Below are positions 51,790 through 60,227 of a DNA stretch of 64,000 nucleotides, piece after piece (the stretch's first letter is position 1; the number at the start of each line of letters is the position of its first letter). The notes beneath the pieces were generated by a model, which ran no database searches, was not told where the DNA came from, and saw only the letters and a list, made by a program, of their open reading frames with translations. The translations under genes were made by a program, and so were the position numbers. The DNA is from a virus, in IMG/VR virus record IMGVR_UViG_3300020052_000004, positions 1 to 64,000 of that record. One strand, given 5' to 3'.

Positions 51790-52334
51790 TGAATTCCACA
51801 ACTGACAATTTAATTGCATTCAGGGTCTTATATATGTTGGTCACTCCATTTGAGAAGACTGATGCGTATAAGTTCGGAATCATCGACAAAGATGGTAATG
51901 CGTTAAAGAAGGTTAAAGATTTAGATGACTCTGAAGAAAGAGATTCGTATACTGCGTTACATAGATTAGTTTTTAATCTTAAAAAATTATTAGGTAAAGT
52001 TCCAGGTGGAAAAACTAAGTTTGCTTCTGTAATGGCAGCATATTGGTTGATTAAAGAAAATCTAAATGTACGTACATCAATTAAAGAACATGAGTTGATT
52101 GAAACTATTCATGCAATAGAATCTAAAAACTTATGCATGGTTGAAGAAGAATTGGATTTTGCTGATTTAATAAAAAATATTGACCCACTTGAAGAAGATG
52201 CTGTAGCAGCTATCGCTAATGTGGTTGGTGATGGCACTGCTACATCTGTTGATTATCCAGCAATAAAACCTAAGAAAAAGAAAACCCTAAAATTATTCCG
52301 CAGACAGAAGGATGGAGAATATGAAAAAGTTTAA
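51789..52334 (+). CDS. Unknown virion-region protein
   Basis: A 181-residue protein with FRVLYMLVTPFEKTDAYKFGI, ALHRLVFNLKKLLGKVPGGK and FASVMAAYWLIKENL, typical of a family always found in this part of marine T4-like genomes. The C-terminus is basic (KPKKKKTLKLFRRQK). It overlaps both neighbours. A head or core function is likely from context only. Confidence 0.6.
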   Translation: MNSTTDNLIAFRVLYMLVTPFEKTDAYKFGIIDKDGNALKKVKDLDDSEERDSYTALHRLVFNLKKLLGKVPGGKTKFASVMAAYWLIKENLNVRTSIKEHELIETIHAIESKNLCMVEEELDFADLIKNIDPLEEDAVAAIANVVGDGTATSVDYPAIKPKKKKTLKLFRRQKDGEYEKV

Positions 52335-53532
52335 TCAATTTATGACAGAAGCTATTGCCGAATCGGATGCTGCGTGGGCTGCCGCTGAAGCAAAGCGCAA
52401 GGAGCAAGAAGCCAAAAAAGCTTTAACTAAAAAGGATGCTAGCACTGTCGACAAGATTCGTGCTATGATGGCTAAAGAGAAAATGAAGGAAGAAGTCGAG
52501 ATTGAAGAAGCAAATACTCCTTCTGATGCTGATTTACATAAGACGCTTGGCCCTACCAAGAATATGCAGCAAGGAGTTGATGCTTTAAAGAAAAAGCATG
52601 GAATGTCTGATGATGAGGCTAAAAAACATGTTCGTAGATTGATGGGTATGAAAGAAGAAGCTGATCAGATTGACGAGTTAAGCAAAGGTACATTGCGTTC
52701 TTACATAGATAAGAAGTCGGATGATCATGAGTCCAATAGACAGGGTGTGATTGATGCACGTGATGCTCTACGCCAGCACAACAGGAACAGACCTTCCCTT
52801 GATGCACCTCTTAAACATCAATTTGACCATGACGCTAAGAAACGTGAACTAGAGAAAGATGTCAATGCTGCATCAAGAACTGCTACACGTTCAAATGTAA
52901 ACATTCTTAAAGCAAAGAAACGTTTGAATAAAGAAGAAGTTACAATGAATGAAGCAAAAGACAAACAAGAGTATGGCTACGAAGGTGCCATGGCTATGAC
53001 TCAATTAAAGACATTAACCCGTCATGGTGAACATATGATGGGTATGATGAAAGAAGATACAGATCTTCCGGAATGGGTTCAGTCAAAGATTACTCTAGCA
53101 ACTGACTATGTTCAAACCGCTCATGATTATTTAATGAGCGAAATGAATGAAGAGCTGTCAAAATCAGCAGAACAAATTGATGAATTGAGCAAGTCTACAT
53201 TAGGTTCATACGTTAGAAAAGCATCCGGCAATGCGGCATCTGCTACTCGTGCTGCTGGCGTAGAAGCTGGTGCACGAGGACCAAACCGGTTTGCTAATAT
53301 GGACTCTAAAGAAAAACGTGCTGAAAAGAGACTAAGTGGTGTATCTAAAGCAGTTGATCGTTTGGCTAAAGAAGATATGCATACTGATAAGAAGGAAGAT
53401 CCTCCTTTTGATGGTCCATATTCTAAAAAGAAAGTTGCTACTCCAGGTAAACAGGGTTATGGCATGTCAGCAGCTCGTCATCTAGCACGTCAAGCTTTAC
53501 AAAAAGTTGCAGACAAACAAAAGAATAAGTAA
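52321..53532 (+). CDS. Internal head/scaffold-like protein with capsid-targeting leader
   Basis: A 403-residue, highly charged, helical protein. The leader MKKFNQFMTEAIAE ends in MTE-A, close to a T4 capsid-targeting peptide. It contains two copies of a motif (DQIDELSKGTLRSYI at about 117, EQIDELSKSTLGSYV at about 287), further ExxE-rich segments and LPEWVQSKITLATDYVQTAHD. Ends basic. It is probably packaged with or around the DNA. Start 52321 is chosen over 52312 because GGAGAATATG supplies its ribosome site. Confidence 0.6.
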   Translation: MKKFNQFMTEAIAESDAAWAAAEAKRKEQEAKKALTKKDASTVDKIRAMMAKEKMKEEVEIEEANTPSDADLHKTLGPTKNMQQGVDALKKKHGMSDDEAKKHVRRLMGMKEEADQIDELSKGTLRSYIDKKSDDHESNRQGVIDARDALRQHNRNRPSLDAPLKHQFDHDAKKRELEKDVNAASRTATRSNVNILKAKKRLNKEEVTMNEAKDKQEYGYEGAMAMTQLKTLTRHGEHMMGMMKEDTDLPEWVQSKITLATDYVQTAHDYLMSEMNEELSKSAEQIDELSKSTLGSYVRKASGNAASATRAAGVEAGARGPNRFANMDSKEKRAEKRLSGVSKAVDRLAKEDMHTDKKEDPPFDGPYSKKKVATPGKQGYGMSAARHLARQALQKVADKQKNK

Positions 53533-54002
53533 TGGGAATCACTGCAGCTATCCGTGCTATCGCTATTCTTGTAATAGTCGTTATCATAGCGGCGGCAGGT
53601 TGGTATGTAACATCTCTCAAGGCCGATCTTGCGGTTAGCCTTGAGAATACCAAGAAAATGACCGATGCCGTTCAGGCACAACAAGAGTTAATCACGCAAA
53701 TACGTATAGAGCAAGAAGCTATTAGTAAGATTAATAGTGAACTAACCGGCGTGATTAAAGCACAACAAGAAGATATGAATTCCTTACGTGATAGGTTCAA
53801 CACCTCTGCGGATGGAAGCAAGCGTGATTTTGGAAAACTAGCTGCAGAAAAACCTGCACTGGTAGAAAAATCTATTAATACTGGAACCAAGAATGCTTTA
53901 CGATGTATAGAGTTAGCATCTGGTTCACCTTTGACTGAAGGCGAGAAAAATGGCACTGAGACTAATAAGGAATGTCCTTCTTTACTCACTAGTAGTAACT
54001 AG
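53532..54002 (+). CDS. Inner-membrane spanin (Rz-like)
   Basis: A 156-residue protein with one N-terminal membrane segment (IAILVIVVIIAAAGWYV, about 9-25) followed by a long coiled coil to about 110, the layout of an i-spanin. Its 3' end overlaps by 53 bases, in another frame, a gene for a lipoprotein, the classic Rz/Rz1 arrangement. Together they would fuse inner and outer membrane in the last step of lysis. Starts by TAATG overlap. Confidence 0.7.
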   Translation: MGITAAIRAIAILVIVVIIAAAGWYVTSLKADLAVSLENTKKMTDAVQAQQELITQIRIEQEAISKINSELTGVIKAQQEDMNSLRDRFNTSADGSKRDFGKLAAEKPALVEKSINTGTKNALRCIELASGSPLTEGEKNGTETNKECPSLLTSSN

Positions 54003-54345
54003 CAGCGGTTGTGCATTCTTGCCATCTTTTGGTAAAGAAAATATTAAACCGGTAGAGATACAAACTAAGGCAGTCGATAAGACTCCTCTCAACATTGATA
54101 ATCCTTTACCTATAAATACTAATACAATCAAGTGGTTGATTGTAACACCTGACAATGTAAATGAAGCTTTTGCTAATTTAGAAGGCAATAAAGTATTATT
54201 CGCTATAACGGATGACGGTTATCAGGATCTATCGATGTTGATGGCAGAAATTAGAAATTTCATTAACGCTCAACGCGTTATAATAATCAAGTATAAAGAA
54301 TACTACGAGCCTAAAGCGGGGATTCAAGATGGCGTTGGAAACTGA
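53950..54345 (+). CDS. Outer-membrane spanin lipoprotein (Rz1-like)
   Basis: A 131-residue protein with a lipoprotein signal: basic MALRLIRN, hydrophobic VLLYSLVV, then TSSGC with the acylated cysteine at about 21. The mature part contains NPLPINTNTIKWLIVTP. It is nested partly in the i-spanin gene. Longer than lambda Rz1, and the lipobox (SSGC) lacks the usual leucine, so acylation should be confirmed. A TATAAATA inside it (54111-54118) may drive the next gene. Confidence 0.65.
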   Translation: MALRLIRNVLLYSLVVTSSGCAFLPSFGKENIKPVEIQTKAVDKTPLNIDNPLPINTNTIKWLIVTPDNVNEAFANLEGNKVLFAITDDGYQDLSMLMAEIRNFINAQRVIIIKYKEYYEPKAGIQDGVGN

Positions 54346-54763
54346 ACTAGAAGTACTTAAGAGTGTGGTTGGAAAACTAGACTCCTCTTTAGAAAAGATA
54401 TCTGAAGTATCCAATAGTATTGGGAAACTCCTAGCAGTCCATGACGAACGCCTAAATTCTTTAGAAAAGGTCAGTGACAAACGCGATCGTGAAATCGATG
54501 AATTACACTCACGTATCACCACGCAAACACGAGAAATCCTGGAAAAATTGGAATCCATGGAAAAGCGTATCGAAGAACGTATGAAGCACGCTGCAGTGGT
54601 ATCAACACAACAACATAATGATATCAAAAATGAAATCCAAGGTGATATGAAAGAAATGGAAGATCGAATTCGTACACTAGAAAAATGGAAATGGTATATA
54701 ATGGGTGCTGGAGCAGCCATTGGTTATGCCCTATCCAATCTGATACCCTTAATAAAACCTTAA
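54329..54763 (+). CDS. Coiled-coil protein with C-terminal membrane anchor (holin-like?)
   Basis: A 144-residue protein: long coiled coil (about 1-118) and one C-terminal membrane segment (WYIMGAGAAIGYALSNLIPLI). Similar proteins in T4-like marine phages lie in lysis or structural clusters. Its overlap with the o-spanin gene suggests a lysis role such as holin, but topology alone does not prove this. A terminator follows. Confidence 0.55.
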   Translation: MALETELEVLKSVVGKLDSSLEKISEVSNSIGKLLAVHDERLNSLEKVSDKRDREIDELHSRITTQTREILEKLESMEKRIEERMKHAAVVSTQQHNDIKNEIQGDMKEMEDRIRTLEKWKWYIMGAGAAIGYALSNLIPLIKP

Positions 54764-54789
54764 AAGTTTATTAAAGAAATATATTTTTG

Positions 54790-54813
54790 AATGGGCTTGA
54801 AAAAGCCCATTTT
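54790..54813 (+). terminator. Rho-independent terminator closing the late region
   Basis: Perfect nine-bp stem AATGGGCTT/AAGCCCATT with a GAAA tetraloop; the T-run (TTTT) is short. Confidence 0.8.
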
Positions 54814-54869
54814 CGTCACCAGTTGTCTATATATAGTAGACCACTTGAATACATTTATGGAGAAGCGCA

Positions 54870-55541
54870 GTGCAAGTACGTCTTATTTCTTATACAAAAC
54901 CCTCACGTGAACTTATTGAAGAGGGATTATACGATGTTCAGGAACTAGTGGCATATTGTGCCCGTGTTTCTAACCCAGCAAATCAGTTTAACACTGAAAC
55001 CTCAGAAAAATTAATCGGATATCTAATCAAACATGCTCATTGGTCACCTCTTGAGATGGCAAATGCATGTATTGAAATTGATACGACACGTGACATTGCT
55101 CACCAGATCGTAAGACATCGCTCTTTCTCGTTTCAAGAATTCTCACAGCGTTATGCTAATGTGGGAGAACTTGGTGATATGTTTACATTTCGTGAAGCTC
55201 GTTTACAAGATGCTAAGAATCGCCAAAATTCCGTAGAGACCGAAGACTCAGAATTGAAGCGTGAATGGATGATTCAGCAGAGAAAAGTTATTGAAGCCGC
55301 AGAGAGTGCTTATAAATGGGCAATCGATAACGGTGTTGCAAAAGAACAGGCTCGTGCAGTTCTACCAGAAGGTCTAACGAAAACACGAGTATATATGAAT
55401 GGTACTATTCGCAGCTGGATTCACTATATTCAGTTACGTGCAGCAAATGGTACACAAAAAGAACATATGGAAATTGCTAAGGCCTGTGCTAAGGTAATTG
55501 CCGATATTTTCCCGTTAACCAATACTCTTCTAGAAGAATAA
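54870..55541 (+). CDS. thyX: Flavin-dependent thymidylate synthase ThyX
   Basis: A 223-residue enzyme making dTMP from dUMP with FAD and methylene-folate. The ThyX motif RHRSFSFQEFSQRY (82-95) is complete, and RAVLPEGLTKTRVYMNG and SWIHYIQLRAANGTQKE fit the family. It starts at GTG with TGGAG upstream. It receives dUMP from the dCMP deaminase at 39866 and works with the NrdA/NrdB genes next door. Confidence 0.95.
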   Translation: MQVRLISYTKPSRELIEEGLYDVQELVAYCARVSNPANQFNTETSEKLIGYLIKHAHWSPLEMANACIEIDTTRDIAHQIVRHRSFSFQEFSQRYANVGELGDMFTFREARLQDAKNRQNSVETEDSELKREWMIQQRKVIEAAESAYKWAIDNGVAKEQARAVLPEGLTKTRVYMNGTIRSWIHYIQLRAANGTQKEHMEIAKACAKVIADIFPLTNTLLEE

Positions 55542-55542
55542 T

Positions 55543-56103
55543 ATGGCACAACCTAAGTATAATAATACTGCAGACGACTTCGTTGGCATATATGATAATG
55601 CACTAGACGAAGCGGTTATAGAGCATTATGAAAAGATGTTTGCTGAATATGAAAATAGTCAAGGTTGGTATAGACCAGAAGATAGACATATTAAAGATGA
55701 TTTGTCTATCAGCCTAGATCGAAGTCAAGCTGAAGTATTCTTAAATAATTTTTGGCCTAAGTGGGATGATTATGCAAACCAGTATTCTACATTAAAAGAT
55801 TTTGGTCCGCCTATTGTACATGGAGTTAAAATTCAGCGCACTAGACCGGGAGAAGGGTATCATATTTGGCATACTGAGCAAGGTTCTATCGACTCTGGTA
55901 ATAGATTCGGAGTCTTTCTTTGGTATATGAATGATGTTGAACAGGGCGGAGAGACTGAATTCTTATACTTAAAAAAGAGAATTCATGCTATTCGCAATAG
56001 ATTGGTTATTTGGCCGGCGGGTTATACGCACACGCATAGGGGCAATCCACCACTTAGCAATGATAAGTATATAATCACCGGTTGGGTTGAATTTTCAAGA
56101 TAA
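55543..56103 (+). CDS. 2-oxoglutarate/Fe(II) oxygenase with HxE
   Basis: A 186-residue oxygenase, paralogue of the gene at 33010 (VKIQRTRPGEGYHIWH, FLWYMNDVEQGGETEF, THTHRGN, DKYIITGW). Iron ligands would be H110, E112 and H165, with K175 for 2-oxoglutarate. E112 replaces the usual aspartate, which can still bind iron but is rarer. It sits between thyX and nrdA; its substrate is unknown. Confidence 0.8.
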   Translation: MAQPKYNNTADDFVGIYDNALDEAVIEHYEKMFAEYENSQGWYRPEDRHIKDDLSISLDRSQAEVFLNNFWPKWDDYANQYSTLKDFGPPIVHGVKIQRTRPGEGYHIWHTEQGSIDSGNRFGVFLWYMNDVEQGGETEFLYLKKRIHAIRNRLVIWPAGYTHTHRGNPPLSNDKYIITGWVEFSR

Positions 56104-56117
56104 TAATGGAGAAAAGC

Positions 56118-57917
56118 ATGACGAATATTGTTCATGGAATTAAAGTAGATTACAGTAGAGATAGTCTGTTCGATAGTTTGGGTATTACTCGCCTTAAAGA
56201 GTCATATATGAAAGAGGACGAAACTTCTCCTCAGGAAAGGTTTGCCTATGTTAGTTCGAAGTTTGGTAGCAATCCTGAGCATGCTCAGCGGTTGTATGAT
56301 TATGCTAGCAAGCATTGGCTTAGCTATTCTACTCCTATTCTATCTTTCGGCCGTAGTAAGCGTGGCTTACCTATCTCATGTTTTCTCAATTACATCGAAG
56401 ATACCGCCGAGGGCTTAGTAGAAAACTTGTCGGAAACGAACTGGCTTAGTATGCTAGGAGGCGGTGTTGGTGTAGGATTTGGCATTCGTTCTGCTGATGA
56501 TAAATCCACTGGAGTCATGCCACACCTTAAGATGTATGATGCATCATCTTTGGCATATCGTCAAGGCCGCACTCGTCGTGGATCTTACGCTGCATATCTA
56601 GATATCGATCATCCAGACATTATCAACTTCTTGGAAATGCGTAAGCCAACAGGTGATCAGAACATGCGTTGTTTGAATATGCACCATGGTATTAATATTC
56701 CAGATCGATTCATGGAAATTATTGAACGAGCCATGTTGGATGATAATGTGGATGACTCATGGGACTTAGTAGATCCAGCTTCCAATGAAGTTCGTGAAAC
56801 AGTATCGGCAAAAGAACTATGGCAGCGTATCCTGGAAATGCGTATGCAGACAGGTGAACCGTATATCCACTTCATCGATGCAAGTAACCGTGCAATGCCG
56901 CAATGGTTAAAGGATCGAGGCCTACGCATTAATCAATCAAACTTGTGTTCTGAAATTATCCTACCAACCAATGAGAAACGTACAGCTGTATGTTGCCTAT
57001 CTTCATTGAACTTGGAACACTATGATGATTGGAAAAAGAACAAGATGTTCCTAAAAGACGTGGCAGAAATGCTCGATAACGTATTGCAGTACTTCATTGA
57101 TAATGCCCCTAAGCAAATTAAACGTGCAAAGTACTCTGCTATGCGTGAGCGTTCTATTGGTATCGGTGCATTAGGTTGGCATGCACTATTGCAAAAACAG
57201 AATCTACCATGGGAAAACCCAATGGCGGTTGGATTGAACAAGAAAATATTTTCACATGTGAGGAAGCACTTAGATGAGGCTAATAAATTATTGGGGATGG
57301 AGAGAGGTGAAGCTCCAGATGCAGAGGGTACTGGTAATCGTTTTAGTCATCTCATGGCTATTGCTCCCAATGCTTCTTCTTCCATTATCATGGGCAATAC
57401 TAGCCCTTCTATTGAACCTTATCGCGCCAATGCTTATCGCCAAGACACTCTATCGGGTTCTTCGCTAAATAAGAATCGCCATCTAGATAAGATCATTCAA
57501 AAGGAAGCAGAAAATCATCCAGATGCTTGGGCTCAAGAACAGTGGTCTTCTATCATTGCTCATGATGGTTCAGTTCAGCATTTAGCATGGATGAACGATT
57601 GGGATAAAGATGTATATAAGACTGGTATGGAAATCAATCAGCAGTGGGTTATTCAACATGCAGCAGATCGCCAAGAATATATCGATCAAGCACAATCTTT
57701 GAATGTGTTCTTTAGACCTGACTCACATATTAAGTATATCCATGCAGTCCACTTCCAAGCTTGGAAGCAAGGTTTGAAGACTATGTACTATTGTCGTTCT
57801 GATAAAATTGCAAAAGCTGATAGAGTTTCGAAACGTATTGAGCGAGAAGTCATTAATGAACTTGACTTGTCTGCATTAACCGGTGATGGTGATGTATGTA
57901 TCGCTTGCGAAGGTTAA
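56118..57917 (+). CDS. nrdA: Ribonucleotide reductase large subunit NrdA
   Basis: A 599-residue class Ia alpha subunit converting NDPs to dNDPs. Seen: SCFLNYIEDT, GGGVGVGFGIRS, RRGSYAAYLDIDHPDI, the active-site NLCSEI, NTSPSIEP and a C-terminal cysteine pair CIAC for re-reduction. It lacks an N-terminal ATP-cone, so activity feedback by dATP is probably absent, as is typical of marine T4-like phages. ATG 56118 has GGAG; 56106 contains that site. Confidence 0.95.
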   Translation: MTNIVHGIKVDYSRDSLFDSLGITRLKESYMKEDETSPQERFAYVSSKFGSNPEHAQRLYDYASKHWLSYSTPILSFGRSKRGLPISCFLNYIEDTAEGLVENLSETNWLSMLGGGVGVGFGIRSADDKSTGVMPHLKMYDASSLAYRQGRTRRGSYAAYLDIDHPDIINFLEMRKPTGDQNMRCLNMHHGINIPDRFMEIIERAMLDDNVDDSWDLVDPASNEVRETVSAKELWQRILEMRMQTGEPYIHFIDASNRAMPQWLKDRGLRINQSNLCSEIILPTNEKRTAVCCLSSLNLEHYDDWKKNKMFLKDVAEMLDNVLQYFIDNAPKQIKRAKYSAMRERSIGIGALGWHALLQKQNLPWENPMAVGLNKKIFSHVRKHLDEANKLLGMERGEAPDAEGTGNRFSHLMAIAPNASSSIIMGNTSPSIEPYRANAYRQDTLSGSSLNKNRHLDKIIQKEAENHPDAWAQEQWSSIIAHDGSVQHLAWMNDWDKDVYKTGMEINQQWVIQHAADRQEYIDQAQSLNVFFRPDSHIKYIHAVHFQAWKQGLKTMYYCRSDKIAKADRVSKRIEREVINELDLSALTGDGDVCIACEG

Positions 57918-58072
57918 GGAAATTCTGGAGACTTTGGGCAAGAGCGATTGGTGAGAAATCAGGAAAGAACGTACAAGAAGCTGATACCATCGCTCTAATT
58001 AGAACATTAATAATATTATGCTATGTTGTAACAAATATGTTCATCATGGCTGGTGTTATCAGACATTGGTAA
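57896..58072 (+). CDS. 58-residue membrane protein overlapping nrdA
   Basis: Starts at ATG 57896 inside the last codons of nrdA in another frame: MYRLRRLRKFWRLWARAIGE, then KSGKNVQEADTIALIRT and a membrane segment (LIILCYVVTNMFIMAGVI), ending RHW. The Arg/Trp-rich N-terminus and single helix match a small protein I associate with this place in marine T4-like genomes. It fills the gap between nrdA and the aldolase gene and overlaps the latter. Function unknown. Confidence 0.65.
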   Translation: MYRLRRLRKFWRLWARAIGEKSGKNVQEADTIALIRTLIILCYVVTNMFIMAGVIRHW

Positions 58073-58730
58073 AAATATGTTAGAAACTATATGTGACACA
58101 ATGATGGAAGCGTACAAGCGCAATTGGATTACTAGTAGGGATGGAAACGTCTCTATCCGCCATCACGATCGAAATCATTTTTATATTACACCAAGCGGTG
58201 TACGTAAACAAACACTACAGCCAGATCAATTTAAAAAGATCGATATTATCGCTGGTATCAATAGTGGAGTAGGTAGTGCGTCGTTATTATATTGTTGGCA
58301 AGAAGCCGAATATACTGATATTAGCAAGAACTTAAAACCTAGTGGAGAGATTCCTCTTCATTTTGGTTTACAGAAAGAATTACCACAAGGTTTGGATGTT
58401 CGTGTAGTGATGCACTTTCATCCTACCTATTGTGTTGCAGCTATGCATGCTGGAATCGATTTATCGAATGTCTGCAAGGACTTTCCAGAGTTGAATAGAT
58501 ATACAAGAGTTGCAAAGAATGTACCAGATGTTCCACCTATTAGTCAAGAGTTGGCAGATAACTGTTTCGAAAACCTCGGACTTAATAGGAACGGAAATAT
58601 TGAATATGATATAATTGGTATTAAAGGACACGGCGTCGTTGCCATTGATTCTTCGCCATGGCGTGCTTATGAGCACATAGAGAGATTAGAGCATATTTGT
58701 AAAATCGTATTAGCATCAGGAAAACTATAA
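58053..58730 (+). CDS. Class II aldolase/adducin-family protein
   Basis: A 225-residue protein with SRDGNVSIRHHDRNHFYITPSG near the start, KPSGEIPLHF, the zinc-binding HFHPTY and IKGHGVVAID, as in fuculose-phosphate aldolases. These enzymes cut or epimerise phosphorylated sugars; the phage substrate is unknown. The start may be GTG 58053 or ATG 58077, neither with a strong ribosome site. It ends by sharing a base with the thioredoxin ATG. Confidence 0.8.
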   Translation: MLSDIGKNMLETICDTMMEAYKRNWITSRDGNVSIRHHDRNHFYITPSGVRKQTLQPDQFKKIDIIAGINSGVGSASLLYCWQEAEYTDISKNLKPSGEIPLHFGLQKELPQGLDVRVVMHFHPTYCVAAMHAGIDLSNVCKDFPELNRYTRVAKNVPDVPPISQELADNCFENLGLNRNGNIEYDIIGIKGHGVVAIDSSPWRAYEHIERLEHICKIVLASGKL

Positions 58731-58990
58731 TGAAACTATTAAAATTCGAAGCATCATGGTGTCAACCATGTAAGCAATTGGGAGAAACTTTAAAGACGAT
58801 GAACTTGCCATGGCCGGTTGAAGCAATCGATATCGATGAAGAAGAAAACCGTAATGAAGTTGTGAACCGTGGTGTTCGCAGTGTTCCTACTTTGATTCTG
58901 TTGGATAACAATAACAAAGTAATACGTCGCATTACTGGTAACGGTATGACTCGTTCACAACTACTAGAAGCTTTTGGCTTGAAAGAATAA
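58730..58990 (+). CDS. Thioredoxin/glutaredoxin-like electron donor
   Basis: An 86-residue thioredoxin-fold protein with active site WCQPC (10-14) and cis-proline SVPTLILL. Short, like phage thioredoxins. It lies between NrdA and NrdB and most likely reduces the NrdA cysteines. Overlaps the aldolase stop (TAATG). Confidence 0.9.
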   Translation: MKLLKFEASWCQPCKQLGETLKTMNLPWPVEAIDIDEEENRNEVVNRGVRSVPTLILLDNNNKVIRRITGNGMTRSQLLEAFGLKE

Positions 58991-58991
58991 T

Positions 58992-59978
58992 ATGGTAAAA
59001 TCTAAAACTAGACTCACGGACGAGCGTAATTACTTCAAACCATTTGCCTATCCTTGGGCATACGATGCGTGGTTGAAGCATGAACAAGCACATTGGTTAC
59101 ATACAGAAGTTCCAATGATGGAAGATTCCAAAGATTGGAAAAAGAAACTAACTGCTGAAGAGAAGTTGTTCCTTACAAATATCTTTAGATTCTTCACGCA
59201 GGGAGATATCGATGTTGCTGGTGGTTATGTTAAAAACTATCTGCCGTACTTCCCACAGCCTGAAGTTCGTATGATGTTATCAGGTTTTGCCGCCCGTGAA
59301 GCACTACACATTGCTGCTTACTCTCACTTGATTGAAACCTTGGGAATGCCTGAGTCAACATATCAAGAATTCTTGGAATACCAAGAAATGAAAGACAAGC
59401 ACGATTACGTGTTAGAGTTATCATCCAACAACGGTACGATTCAATCTACCGCTGAACATATTGCGGTATTCTCTGCCTTTACTGAAGGTATGCAATTATT
59501 CTCATCATTCATTATGTTATTGAACTTTCCTCGCCATGGTGTGATGAAGGGTATGGGTCAGATTGTCACGTGGTCTATTGTTGATGAGACTATGCACGCA
59601 GAGTCAATGATCCAATTGTTTAAGACTTATGTTAAAGAAAATCCAGAGATTTGGAATGACCAACTCAAAGGTCGTATTTATTCCATTGCAGAAAAGATGG
59701 TTGAACTAGAAGATAAGTTCATCGATTTATCATTCGCAAGTAGTGATATGCGAGAGTTGAGTGCACACGATGTTAAGGAATATATCCGTTATATTGCTGA
59801 CCGCCGTTTGATCTCCATGGGTATGAAAGGTATCTTCAAACGTAAGAAGAATCCATTGCCATGGGTTGAAGAAATGATTAACGCGCCAGTTCATGGCAAC
59901 TTCTTTGAGAACCGTGTTACTGACTACGCAAAGGGAGCTTTGTCTGGTACATGGAATGATGTTTGGGGGAAAGCCTAA
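58992..59978 (+). CDS. nrdB: Ribonucleotide reductase small subunit NrdB
   Basis: A 328-residue class Ia beta subunit. Di-iron ligands are D72, E103 and H106 (EALH), E165 (FTEG), E199 and H202 (ETMH); radical tyrosine Y110 is at the proper spacing (ExxHxxxY). The C-terminus (TDYAKGALSGTWNDVW) would dock onto NrdA. One base separates it from thioredoxin. Confidence 0.95.
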   Translation: MVKSKTRLTDERNYFKPFAYPWAYDAWLKHEQAHWLHTEVPMMEDSKDWKKKLTAEEKLFLTNIFRFFTQGDIDVAGGYVKNYLPYFPQPEVRMMLSGFAAREALHIAAYSHLIETLGMPESTYQEFLEYQEMKDKHDYVLELSSNNGTIQSTAEHIAVFSAFTEGMQLFSSFIMLLNFPRHGVMKGMGQIVTWSIVDETMHAESMIQLFKTYVKENPEIWNDQLKGRIYSIAEKMVELEDKFIDLSFASSDMRELSAHDVKEYIRYIADRRLISMGMKGIFKRKKNPLPWVEEMINAPVHGNFFENRVTDYAKGALSGTWNDVWGKA

Positions 59979-60142
59979 TGATACGACATTTTGATTGTGA
60001 TTCATGTGGAGCCCACGGCAAAATCACTTTTAAAGAGCAAAGCGGTATTGCAACCAGTGAGGTTGCGTACTGCCCGTTTTGTGGTGGAGACATTTATGAA
60101 GATGAACGTTATGACCAAGATGAGTCGGACTCAGAGGATTAA
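59978..60142 (+). CDS. 54-residue zinc-ribbon protein
   Basis: Starts at the TAATG overlap with nrdB: MIRHFDCDSCGAHGKITF, then VAYCPFCGGDIYE and an acidic tail. Two CxxC pairs form a zinc ribbon. It may help RNA polymerase or another complex; no closer assignment. A longer reading in another frame over this stretch has no such features. Confidence 0.75.
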   Translation: MIRHFDCDSCGAHGKITFKEQSGIATSEVAYCPFCGGDIYEDERYDQDESDSED

Positions 60143-60227
60143 GTTGATCATACATCGCCTCAATACTATTAGGGGGTTGATGAAACTCTTTGAATAAATA
60201 CTATATCTAAACAAAAATGGGTATAGT

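Noticed and set aside
54111-54118. TATAAATA inside the o-spanin gene
   Set aside because: Exact late box, but within coding sequence (PINTN region) and over 200 bases from the next start; could be chance. Mentioned only under that gene.
59991-60197. A 68-codon ORF after nrdB
   Set aside because: The overlapping frame from 59978 has two CxxC pairs and a TAATG start; this one has no features.
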